Assembly (NCBI GenBank): GCA_016788865.1
Contig: JAEUSB010000037.1
Coordinates: 41,029-105,028, forward strand
Origin: Leptospirales bacterium
Lineage (GTDB): Bacteria > Spirochaetota > Leptospiria > Leptospirales > Leptonemataceae
Direction of reading: 5' to 3'
DNA length: 64,000 nt
Part shown: positions 43,186 to 50,656 of the stretch, piece after piece
Layout of the letters: each line of letters begins with the position of its first letter
How positions within the stretch are numbered: the stretch's first letter is position 1
Position numbers and translations under genes: made by a program
Notes under the pieces: model-generated
Database searches by the model: none
Seen by the model: only the letters and a program-made list of their open reading frames with translations
What the model was told of the DNA's origin: nothing

Positions 43186-44644
43186 AAACCCGGACTAGAA
43201 TCTGATTATTTAGACGATTCACCTCAGTTTCTGCTGAACGCATATCCTGGGGAAAGTCGAGCATTTGCTCCAGGGTACGCGGACTCGCGAACTTTAGGCC
43301 CATTGGAAACGAGTTTTGTAAGAACAAAGGCTTTCTCGAAGCAAGCAAGAATCCCCATTCGCCAAAGGAAGGGACGTATGCATGGTACGGCACTGTAAAG
43401 AGGCCGACAGACCTCACTGTGTTCTCAATGATCCAAAAAGATCGAGGAGCAAAGAAAGGTGAAGTACTCTGCAGGGCGACAATGCAGTCCTGGCTCATGG
43501 CGCTCAACAATAGCCTGTACATTGTGTCTGTATAGAGTTTGCCCGTGGAAAAATTCGCAGGATCTGGAAAATCAATGGCGATGAAGTCAAACTTCTGAGT
43601 ATTATTTTGCAGCCAGACGAGCGCATCCTCGTGGACAATCTTCATCTTACTCGAAGTGAGTGATGCGCTATTGAGAGACCTGAGTCTTTGATGCGTGCTA
43701 AAGAGATCTGTCACAGCTGAATCAAGATCCACAAGGGTAATAGTCTGAACGCTACTATACCGCAAGACTTCTCGCGCGGCAAGACCATCGCCTCCGCCAA
43801 GTATCAAAACATGCTTCGGCCTAACAACCGCGGATAGCCCCGGATGAATTAGAGCTTCATGATATCGATACTCATCCCGGGAGCTGAATTGAAGGTTACC
43901 GTTCAGATAGAGACGGATTTCTTCGCCGCGCGCCGTAATCACGATTCGCTGATAAGGCGAAGACCTGGCGTGAACCACGGGTTCCGAATAGAAGGCCACT
44001 TCAGCAAAATTCAGTATTCGCTCCGAATAGATGGCCCCCGTTACTTGCAATACAAGGACGATGCCGGCCTCCAACTTGATGAGCCTGGCATTTTGAAGCG
44101 GGAAAACCTTCAGACAAGCCAGGGCAGTGATCGTATTGAGGGCACCAAAAAGGAGACCTGAGCGGATCAAACCGAGGCGGGGCACGAGGATCAGTGGAAA
44201 GATCAGCGCAGCAAGAAGTGCTCCTATATAGTCAAGCGCCAGGACTCTCGAAACCAGTTCTTCAAACTTCAAACGGTCTTTCAGTAGTCGCATGAGTAGC
44301 GGGATCTCAAACCCAACCAGCACGCCGGTCAAAAGAACTAAGGTGTAGAGGAGCAGGCGAAATGACGTTATATGCTCAGCAAAAACGAAGAGAATCGCGC
44401 CAGACGATCCCCCAACGATTCCAACAAGCACTTCAACTCTGATGAAAATCAAGGGGATGTTTCGCGTAACGTAACGGGTGAGGAAAGATCCACATCCCAT
44501 GGCGAACAGATAAAGCCCAATGACTATGGAGAATTGGGCAACTGAATCCCCGAGAATGTAACTGGCAGTAGTACCGGCGATTAATTCGTAAACAAGTCCC
44601 GAAGTCGAAATTATAAATACGAATACGAGAATTGCGGCCTGCAT
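43151..44644 (-). CDS. Membrane-anchored spermidine synthase-like aminopropyltransferase
   Basis: A 497-residue protein: an N-terminal domain with about seven membrane helices (residues 5-205) joined to a spermidine-synthase-type Rossmann domain (about 225-450). Canonical blocks are DEYRYHEALIHPG, VLILGGGDGLAAREVL, LVDLDSAV, HEDALVWL and AIDFPDPAN. The usual product-site Asp of TDPxGP is only partly kept. Such membrane-fused aminopropyltransferases often stand beside DUF350 and DUF4178 genes, as here. No S-adenosylmethionine decarboxylase gene is in the cassette. It starts one base before the DUF350-like stop. Confidence 0.88.
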   Translation of the reverse strand: MQAAILVFVFIISTSGLVYELIAGTTASYILGDSVAQFSIVIGLYLFAMGCGSFLTRYVTRNIPLIFIRVEVLVGIVGGSSGAILFVFAEHITSFRLLLYTLVLLTGVLVGFEIPLLMRLLKDRLKFEELVSRVLALDYIGALLAALIFPLILVPRLGLIRSGLLFGALNTITALACLKVFPLQNARLIKLEAGIVLVLQVTGAIYSERILNFAEVAFYSEPVVHARSSPYQRIVITARGEEIRLYLNGNLQFSSRDEYRYHEALIHPGLSAVVRPKHVLILGGGDGLAAREVLRYSSVQTITLVDLDSAVTDLFSTHQRLRSLNSASLTSSKMKIVHEDALVWLQNNTQKFDFIAIDFPDPANFSTGKLYTDTMYRLLLSAMSQDCIVALQSTSPFFAPRSFWIIENTVRSVGLFTVPYHAYVPSFGEWGFLLASRKPLFLQNSFPMGLKFASPRTLEQMLDFPQDMRSAETEVNRLNNQILVRVFEGEWGRANNQ

Positions 44645-44860
44645 CTATCCCCGGATAGCTGCCGCAATTATCATCGCGATGGCCAGTGTCCACGCACCGG
44701 CAATGATTGCAAGGGCTGTGTTGGATTTGTCTACAATCTCCTCCCACAGTTTGCCCGGCGTGATCCGATCAAATATAACAAAAGCCAGCGTGAGAATCAA
44801 TAATCCTATTCCCGCGAAAACTACTGCGTTGACCACATTGTGAAGGTTTATCCAATCCAT
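44645..44860 (-). CDS. DUF350-like two-helix membrane protein
   Basis: A 71-residue protein with two membrane helices (NAVVFAGIGLLILTLAFVIF and NTALAIIAGAWTLAIAMIIA) joined by a short polar loop, FDRITPGKLWEEIVDKSN, which is typical of DUF350 proteins. The stop abuts the start of the synthase gene. DUF350 proteins are often duplicated; here there is one repeat unit, about half the length of many family members. Probably a membrane partner of the synthase. Confidence 0.8.
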   Translation of the reverse strand: MDWINLHNVVNAVVFAGIGLLILTLAFVIFDRITPGKLWEEIVDKSNTALAIIAGAWTLAIAMIIAAAIRG

Positions 44861-44898
44861 TCCTATTTTCCTCTGTTTCTTTTTTTGCCGAACGAAAA

Positions 44899-45057
44899 CT
44901 ACTTATGCGAATAGTGGGAAGAGCCCGAGTTGGAATTGCCGGAGCCCCGCATGAAATTTCGCAGGGTACCACCTACCGAGAAGCCGGTATAGGCTGCATA
45001 GGCGAGCCCCAGCAGCAGCACGGCAGAATAGACTAAATAGATTCGCGTCCAATTCAT
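44899..45057 (-). CDS. Tiny one-helix membrane protein with polar tail
   Basis: About 52 residues from the ATG at 45057, which has AGAAG upstream; a frame from 45081 would overlap the previous gene by 16 bases. One membrane helix (IYLVYSAVLLLGLAYAAYTGF) is followed by a Gly/Ser/Asn/His tail (GSGNSNSGSSHYSHK). No family recognised. Its place between the DUF4178-like and DUF350-like genes suggests a structural partner of that membrane complex. Confidence 0.65.
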   Translation of the reverse strand: MNWTRIYLVYSAVLLLGLAYAAYTGFSVGGTLRNFMRGSGNSNSGSSHYSHK

Positions 45058-45065
45058 TGTTTCTT

Positions 45066-46301
45066 CTACCTGTTTTCCCATCTTCTGTTGTTGAACTCGC
45101 TTTGCCGCCAGAATAGAAAGAGCGGAAGAGCAAGGATCAGAAACATTCCTATGAACAGATTGCCATACATTGGCACATCGCGCTTAAGCCTGACATCCAG
45201 CGTAACTGGAGTGCTGCCACTCTTAAGACCCTCGGCATCGAGGACCAGCCGATACTGACCGCCGGGTACCGATGAAATAATGCGTGTTCCCCTTGTGTCT
45301 CCTTCCGTCCAGCTTCCCTCGGAATCGCTCCCGGAGTAATATTCCAGATCAATGTCGGACTCAAAGGCCTCACGGGTACCTTCATTCGTGAGGGCAAAAT
45401 CAAGGGTGATCCAGGAGTTGTGAAGGTCTGCAATCAGCTCAAGTTCAACATTCGCAGTACCTTCTGGGAGTGTAAATACAGGCGTCGTTTCATGATTAGA
45501 AGCTGCGTTCGGCGAATATGTGAGCCTGTGATTAAATACTTGTTCATTCTTACTGGCCGCAGCAAAAACTAGCTGAACACAAAACATCAAACTCGCAGCA
45601 ATCACTGTCAGTCCTGCCAATCGACCGCTCTTCGAGCCGAGCGCCGTCGGCTGGTTGGGGGCGATTCCATCCTGGCGTGGCATGCGCTTCAGGCCAAACG
45701 CCTTCCGCACTTCCTGCGCCTCAACGTAGACTCCGTCGAACCAGGTTTCCCCTGCTTCATTCCTCTCCACTGATAGAAGATAAGGAGGGCAAATATATTC
45801 AATCAGACTGACACGCTGTTGTGGAGCAACAGGCCACGCAAACTCACCGAGCAATGCAACAACTTCCGCCCGACCTTTTTGAAACAGCTTATACGTGCGT
45901 CCCTGGTATCTCAGGCTCTGGGTATGGTTGTAAAGAGGCTTTGAGACGGAAGGCGCTTGGGTTGTTTCGGTAAGAAGGGTCCAATGGCCGTCGACTTCGG
46001 CCAGCCATCGCAATGCGCCATTTTCTGATTGGAGACAGTACTCGCGCCAGAGGAAATTGCTTTCTTTCTCACGGCGAACCAGGTATGCAATTGCAACAAA
46101 CTTGATTCCCCGGAGCACACCGGTGCGGCCAATTTCCAGGAGGGGAGACTCTACAATAGGCTGCGTTGAATTAGCCCTGGCCCAGTGCTGCCCTTTTCTA
46201 TGAAGAACAGAAAAGCAAAAAGAGCAACCATACGCTTCGCTGTCCCACGAATAGAGGCGGAACTCCTGCCCGCACCCCGCGCATTCAAGGTCACCAGTCA
46301 T
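45066..46301 (-). CDS. DUF4178-like protein with zinc ribbon and membrane tail
   Basis: A 411-residue protein, first gene of the cassette. Residues 8-29 hold CAGCGQ and CSFC, a zinc-ribbon pair. Around residues 50-110 the pattern LEIGRTGVLRGIKFVAIAYLVRRE with LWREYCLQSE and GALRWLAEVDGHW resembles DUF4178. A second, similar but weaker unit follows (FQKGRAEVVALLGEFAWPV). One helix near 228-250 and one near 380-400 anchor it, with a beta-sandwich-like domain between. DUF4178 occurs with DUF350 and membrane spermidine synthases in many bacteria; the biochemical role is unknown. Confidence 0.8.
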   Translation of the reverse strand: MTGDLECAGCGQEFRLYSWDSEAYGCSFCFSVLHRKGQHWARANSTQPIVESPLLEIGRTGVLRGIKFVAIAYLVRREKESNFLWREYCLQSENGALRWLAEVDGHWTLLTETTQAPSVSKPLYNHTQSLRYQGRTYKLFQKGRAEVVALLGEFAWPVAPQQRVSLIEYICPPYLLSVERNEAGETWFDGVYVEAQEVRKAFGLKRMPRQDGIAPNQPTALGSKSGRLAGLTVIAASLMFCVQLVFAAASKNEQVFNHRLTYSPNAASNHETTPVFTLPEGTANVELELIADLHNSWITLDFALTNEGTREAFESDIDLEYYSGSDSEGSWTEGDTRGTRIISSVPGGQYRLVLDAEGLKSGSTPVTLDVRLKRDVPMYGNLFIGMFLILALPLFLFWRQSEFNNRRWENR

Positions 46302-46400
46302 TGGGCTGAAAACTCCGTCGGACCCGGTTACGCGTCAATCCTCAATTTCCCGAACCCCGGCAAGCTCAAGCCCCCTGGAGATGCAAAATGGCCGGGTGCT

Positions 46401-46502
46401 GCGGAGAAATGCGACGGAATCCGGCAGACTATCCGGCAGCTGGATCCCATTGAGAAGGGGCATACGTTAGAAATACGTGAAGCCTTGTAGCGAGTTGAAT
46501 AG
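46401..46502 (+). pseudogene. Remnant of the 3' end of a PhnD-like gene
   Basis: Reading AEKCDGIRQTIRQLD, then IEKGHTLEIREAL, stop, RVE, stop. This parallels DYEGLSAIIAG..IEKGYVLKIREALQRIE at the end of the intact PhnD-like gene. The Gln codon CAG has become the stop TAG. Only the last ~30 codons can be traced; upstream (46302-46400) I see no reliable similarity. The rest of the 337-base gap to the next gene shows nothing beyond a presumed promoter for the minus-strand cassette. Confidence 0.7.
46449..46502 (+). repeat. Direct repeat, distal copy
   Basis: Second copy of the 54-base repeat at 40444-40497, same orientation, 42 of 54 positions the same, most differences in one ten-base block. 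Together the copies enclose the whole minus-strand cassette of six genes. Confidence 0.85.
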
Positions 46503-46638
46503 CACTACGCGATTTCAGCATAAGCCGAGCACGCAGTTTCGTAAATGAGTTGGCCCGGTGGCGTCTGGCCTATACTTGTCGCAAATTCCAGAGTCGGTAA
46601 CGGTATTGTTACCCGAAATATTCAAAAGCGAATCTAGA

Positions 46639-48027
46639 ATGCTGCGTTGGATATCAAAGGTTGCCATTGTCACGGCCACCATAGCCGCCATCTACATCTA
46701 CTTCTACAAGAGCACAGAAGTTCCCGCCGGTTACTACGTTGACTCCAATTCAATAGCGCTCAACGCGCAGTGTCTAAGTCTTCTGGGGACAGACGAGTAC
46801 GGCGCCAGTTACCCTCTGCTGATCAAATCCTTCGGAGACTATAAGCCTCCGCTTTATACTTATGCTGCATCATTGCTTTTCGAGCTTTTTCCGCCAGATG
46901 TTTTCACGCTGCGTATATTCTCGATGATCATGGGGCTGCTTGCAATTGCCATCTCATTGCTTTTTCTCCGAATCAATTTCCACTCACGCGAAAACCTGAA
47001 CCATGGCTTTTACTATTTAATCTTCTTTGTTCTGTTTCTATTTTCCCCATGGGTGTTTGCTACCCAGAGAATCCCTTACGAAGTTACTCTGACGTTTTTC
47101 TTTCTTTCGATTCTTTTTTCCGCAACCTTCTATGTATTGAAGGACCCGTCCAACCTGGTGGCCGGAGTCATTATGGGCGTGAGTGTCGGCCTGCTTCCCC
47201 ATACGTACCACTCTACAAAATTCAGCTATCTGGTCCATTTTCCTTTCTTAATCATATCAGTCCTCCCCTCCGGGAAGGCGCAGTTTTTCAATCTTGTTAC
47301 ATCCAGGGGTTTTTGGGTCGGACTGCTCATTTGCGCTGTACTTTCAACCCCACTTGCGCTGGAACTTTTAACAGAAGGCAATTCGCTGGCGCGGTTTAAC
47401 GTATTGGGCGGACGAGCTTCGATTTCTGAGTTCATAAACGCCTATTTCACCCACCTGAATCCAGAGTTTCTATTCTTCTCCGGAGATACGGAAATCAGAC
47501 ATCATTCGCAGTACAGGGGCATGCTCAACTTGTTCTTCTTACCCTTGCTATGTTGTGGAGTTCTCTTCGGAGTGAGAAAGGTAATATCTTCAAGGAATAG
47601 CTTCCTGATGTATGCCATCTGTATGTTTTTTCTTTCGTTTGTGCCGCCCAGTATTAAGATAGAATCAATCCCTCATGCGCTCCGGGCAAATACCGCGCTC
47701 TTTCCCATTTTATTTTTTTCGTTCTACGGTATGGTTGAGATAATCTCGCTATTAAAAGCTTATCTCAAACATTATCCCGCAATAATATTCGTTCTTATTG
47801 CAGCATGGTCGCTCTTTGGCATTCGCGAAAGTAAGAGGTCAGTTACATTCTACTTCACAACCTTTGCTCATTACAATTCCTTCTTCTGGACATACATTAA
47901 GCCAGATCCGGCCTGGGATAGAGATGACAACAAAGTGACGCCACTTGATCATTCCTTTGGAACTGTAAATGAAAGATACTACCGACTACTCAAGAGAAAT
48001 GATCTGTCCTATTGCAATGACCAGTAG
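46639..48027 (+). CDS. GT39/ArnT-like membrane glycosyltransferase
   Basis: A ~462-residue polytopic membrane protein of the PMT/ArnT kind, which transfers a sugar from a lipid carrier to a protein or lipid outside the cytoplasm. The first outer loop holds GYYVDSNSIALNAQCLSLLG and TDEYGASYPLLIKSFGDYKP with the Asp/Glu and Lys expected near the active site. About ten membrane helices follow. The start at 46639 (ATG just before the first helix) is preferred to a GTG at 46558; neither has a strong ribosome-binding site. The gene stands alone, convergent with cimA. Confidence 0.8.
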   Translation: MLRWISKVAIVTATIAAIYIYFYKSTEVPAGYYVDSNSIALNAQCLSLLGTDEYGASYPLLIKSFGDYKPPLYTYAASLLFELFPPDVFTLRIFSMIMGLLAIAISLLFLRINFHSRENLNHGFYYLIFFVLFLFSPWVFATQRIPYEVTLTFFFLSILFSATFYVLKDPSNLVAGVIMGVSVGLLPHTYHSTKFSYLVHFPFLIISVLPSGKAQFFNLVTSRGFWVGLLICAVLSTPLALELLTEGNSLARFNVLGGRASISEFINAYFTHLNPEFLFFSGDTEIRHHSQYRGMLNLFFLPLLCCGVLFGVRKVISSRNSFLMYAICMFFLSFVPPSIKIESIPHALRANTALFPILFFSFYGMVEIISLLKAYLKHYPAIIFVLIAAWSLFGIRESKRSVTFYFTTFAHYNSFFWTYIKPDPAWDRDDNKVTPLDHSFGTVNERYYRLLKRNDLSYCNDQ

Positions 48028-48104
48028 TGCCTCGGGAAAGCAGCTAACTTACCAGCTTCCGATATGTTTGCTTACATGACCTCTCGACCGGATCCTGGGG
48101 AAAA

Positions 48105-49640
48105 TCAATCGTTTGTGCGAGCGGGCTGCAAAATTCGATTCAACATCTTCTCAGTCGCAACGATAGCCGCCATTACTTGATCACAGTCCACGCCAATTGT
48201 GCGAAATGCTTTCTTCCCCGGCTGTGCCCATTGAATCATCGCTTCCACAAGCGCGTCTGTCTTGCCGCCTGGTGGAATGCGAACCTCGTAGTCGACAAGC
48301 TGTGGAATTTCAAATCCAATCTTTGAAGCAATTTGTTCGAGCGCCTTCATGAAAGAATCGTATCCACCGTTTCCTTCTCCGCTTGCTTCGTAGACCTTGC
48401 CGTTGTGTTCTACAGAAATCTTCGCGGTAGGATTCCCACCAATGCGCGAATGAATTTCTGCGCTCCGAATCTTTATCGCGCGCGAATCACCGTTTCCAAA
48501 CAGGTCTTCCATCAAGAAGGGCAGATCATCGGGTGTGATTGTCTGCTTTTGATCGCCCAGGTGTTTGATTCGCTCCAGAAGTTGTAACTCCTTATCCGGA
48601 GAAAGTTCGAGGCCGAGCATCTTGAGATTATTTGAAATGGATGCTTTGCCCGCCAGCTTACCCAGAGCGTATACGCGTTCACGACCAAACCGCTCGGGCA
48701 TAATGGGATTTGCATACAGGTTGTTCTTCTTGTCACCATCGGCGTGGATTCCGGATGTCTGCGTGTAAACGTCCTGGCCAACGATTGGTCGATTCGTTGC
48801 GATTCGCTTGCCGCTGAATGTTTCAACAAGACGCGAGACATCGACGAGGGCCTTCTCATTGACATTGGTGCTCACGCCCAGTTTGTCCTTGAGCGCGGTT
48901 ACGACCGCCTCCAGGGGAGAGTTTCCGGCCCGCTCGCCAAGTCCGTTTACGGCGCAATGAACCCCGAGTACCCCCGATTCTACGGCTGCCAGGCAATTCG
49001 CCGTGGCCAGGTCGTAGTCATCGTGGCCGTGAAAATCCACCGGCAGATCCGGGAACTTTGAAAAAATATCCCCCAGGCCTGCCTTTACCTCGGCCGGGCT
49101 CATGATCCCCAGGGTATCCGGGAACAGGAAGCGATGGATGGGAAGCTGCCTGAGCCCCTGGACCATTTCGCGAACGTATTCGGGGGAATGGAGAAATCCG
49201 TTGGACCAATCCTCCAGATACACATTGACCCGAAACCCCCGGTCAGCTGCGTATTTTATCGTCTTCTCAATGTCGGCAAGATGTTCAGCCAGGGTCTTGC
49301 CCAACTGCTCCCTGCAGTGCCGGAGCGAGCCTTTTGTGAGCAAATTCAGGGTTTTTCCGCCTGCTTCCTCAATCCAGTCCACAGAGGGTCCCTGATCCGT
49401 AAACCCGAGGACCTCAATCCTGTCCAGGTAGCCTTTTTCGCGGGCCCAGGAGAATATCTCTCGGGCAGTCTGCTGTTCACCCTTTGAAACGCGGGCGCTT
49501 GCAATCTCGATCCTATCGACGCGGACCTGCTCGATCAGGAAACGGGCAATATGTAGCTTCTCAAATCCAGAAAAGCTGACGCCGTGCGTCTGTTCCCCGT
49601 CGCGCAGGGTTGTGTCCATGATTTCAATGTGCTTGTGCAA
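48105..49640 (-). CDS. cimA: (R)-citramalate synthase
   Basis: A 511-residue enzyme condensing pyruvate and acetyl-CoA to citramalate, the start of the threonine-independent isoleucine route used by Leptospira. MDTTLRDGEQTHGVSFS, EIASARVSKGE, NVYLEDWSNGF, PDTLGIMSP, DFHGHDDYDLA, GLGERAGN and TSGIHADGDKKNNLYANP run close to the Leptospira enzyme as I remember it. The C-terminal LeuA-type regulatory domain (YEASGEGNGGYDSFM, DYEVRIPPGGKTDALVE) is complete, so feedback by isoleucine is expected. An isopropylmalate synthase is the alternative. Confidence 0.92.
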   Translation of the reverse strand: MHKHIEIMDTTLRDGEQTHGVSFSGFEKLHIARFLIEQVRVDRIEIASARVSKGEQQTAREIFSWAREKGYLDRIEVLGFTDQGPSVDWIEEAGGKTLNLLTKGSLRHCREQLGKTLAEHLADIEKTIKYAADRGFRVNVYLEDWSNGFLHSPEYVREMVQGLRQLPIHRFLFPDTLGIMSPAEVKAGLGDIFSKFPDLPVDFHGHDDYDLATANCLAAVESGVLGVHCAVNGLGERAGNSPLEAVVTALKDKLGVSTNVNEKALVDVSRLVETFSGKRIATNRPIVGQDVYTQTSGIHADGDKKNNLYANPIMPERFGRERVYALGKLAGKASISNNLKMLGLELSPDKELQLLERIKHLGDQKQTITPDDLPFLMEDLFGNGDSRAIKIRSAEIHSRIGGNPTAKISVEHNGKVYEASGEGNGGYDSFMKALEQIASKIGFEIPQLVDYEVRIPPGGKTDALVEAMIQWAQPGKKAFRTIGVDCDQVMAAIVATEKMLNRILQPARTND

Positions 49641-49685
49641 TGCCTTAACTCGTCCAATGACTCAAGATAGCCAAAAAAAATAGAA

Positions 49686-50594
49686 ATGGATAGGTGTAAA
49701 CGCAGAACGTCGCCGAGTTCTGCCTCTACTCCTGCCGAAAATAGAAGCAGCGACTTTTTTGGGGGTTCTCTGAAACGAGTTTATTTATCAATCGCCGGGT
49801 TCCTGCTTGCATCAGGGATCTTCTCGGCTTTGCCGCGGTTTGTGTCCATGTCCGGTGGTCTTTCGGGATCGACCTCGGGCCCCGGTTTTACGCGCGTCCC
49901 CATCCTCTGCTTCCACAACCTCAATGGCCAGGGTCGCTATTCTATCAGCAGTCCAACTTTCCGCCATTTCATGCGCAGACTCAAAGAGGAACAAATCCAG
50001 GTGATCAAACTTGAGACCCTGGTTGAACATTCTAAGAAAATGCAACCATTGGATGCCCCGTCCGTAGTCATTACCGTGGACGATGACTACGAAGGAGCTG
50101 TGCGAATCGCTGCCCCGATTCTGCGCGAATTTGACTATCCCGCAACTTTCTTTGTCTATACAAACGGAATCAGCAATAACCCGGCAGATGGAATGTCCTG
50201 GGACGATTTGCGCCGTCTACTGTCTGAAGGGTTCGACATTCAAAATCATTCGCATTCACATACAATCTTCCATGTCCCGCGCGCCGGGGAAAATCCAATG
50301 AGTTATCAGAAGCGACTTGATCTCGAAGTAGATACATCGCGCGAAATTCTGGAAAAGAATCTAATGGGACATAAGATCCGATTTTTCGCCTATCCGATGG
50401 GTTATCATTCACCTGTACTCCGCGAGCGTGTATTTCGTTCCGGATACGAGTTAGTTGTGACGACCGACGCGCGCCCTGTTGATCTGACGAGGCCCTTTAC
50501 AGGCTCGTTTGACCGAAGAACGCTGGAACACGAGGGTGGAATCGCTGAACAAATCTTTGATCAAGCGATTCAGATAGCTAAAAAGCCAATGTAA
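49686..50594 (+). CDS. Polysaccharide deacetylase (NodB family)
   Basis: A 302-residue protein with an N-terminal anchor or signal (about residues 30-48) and a NodB-type domain outside the cytoplasm. Motif 1 is ITVDDDYEGA (catalytic and metal Asp), motif 2 is NHSHSHTIF (metal His pair), and RFFAYPMGYHSP is the later conserved block. It would remove N- or O-acetyl groups from peptidoglycan or another glycan. It is divergent from cimA by 45 bases and precedes the cyclase gene by 62 bases. Confidence 0.88.
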   Translation: MDRCKRRTSPSSASTPAENRSSDFFGGSLKRVYLSIAGFLLASGIFSALPRFVSMSGGLSGSTSGPGFTRVPILCFHNLNGQGRYSISSPTFRHFMRRLKEEQIQVIKLETLVEHSKKMQPLDAPSVVITVDDDYEGAVRIAAPILREFDYPATFFVYTNGISNNPADGMSWDDLRRLLSEGFDIQNHSHSHTIFHVPRAGENPMSYQKRLDLEVDTSREILEKNLMGHKIRFFAYPMGYHSPVLRERVFRSGYELVVTTDARPVDLTRPFTGSFDRRTLEHEGGIAEQIFDQAIQIAKKPM

Positions 50595-50656
50595 TACTAT
50601 AGAAACCCGATAATTACGATTGACTGTGCTTTTTCATTTGAAGAAACTTAGAGGGA

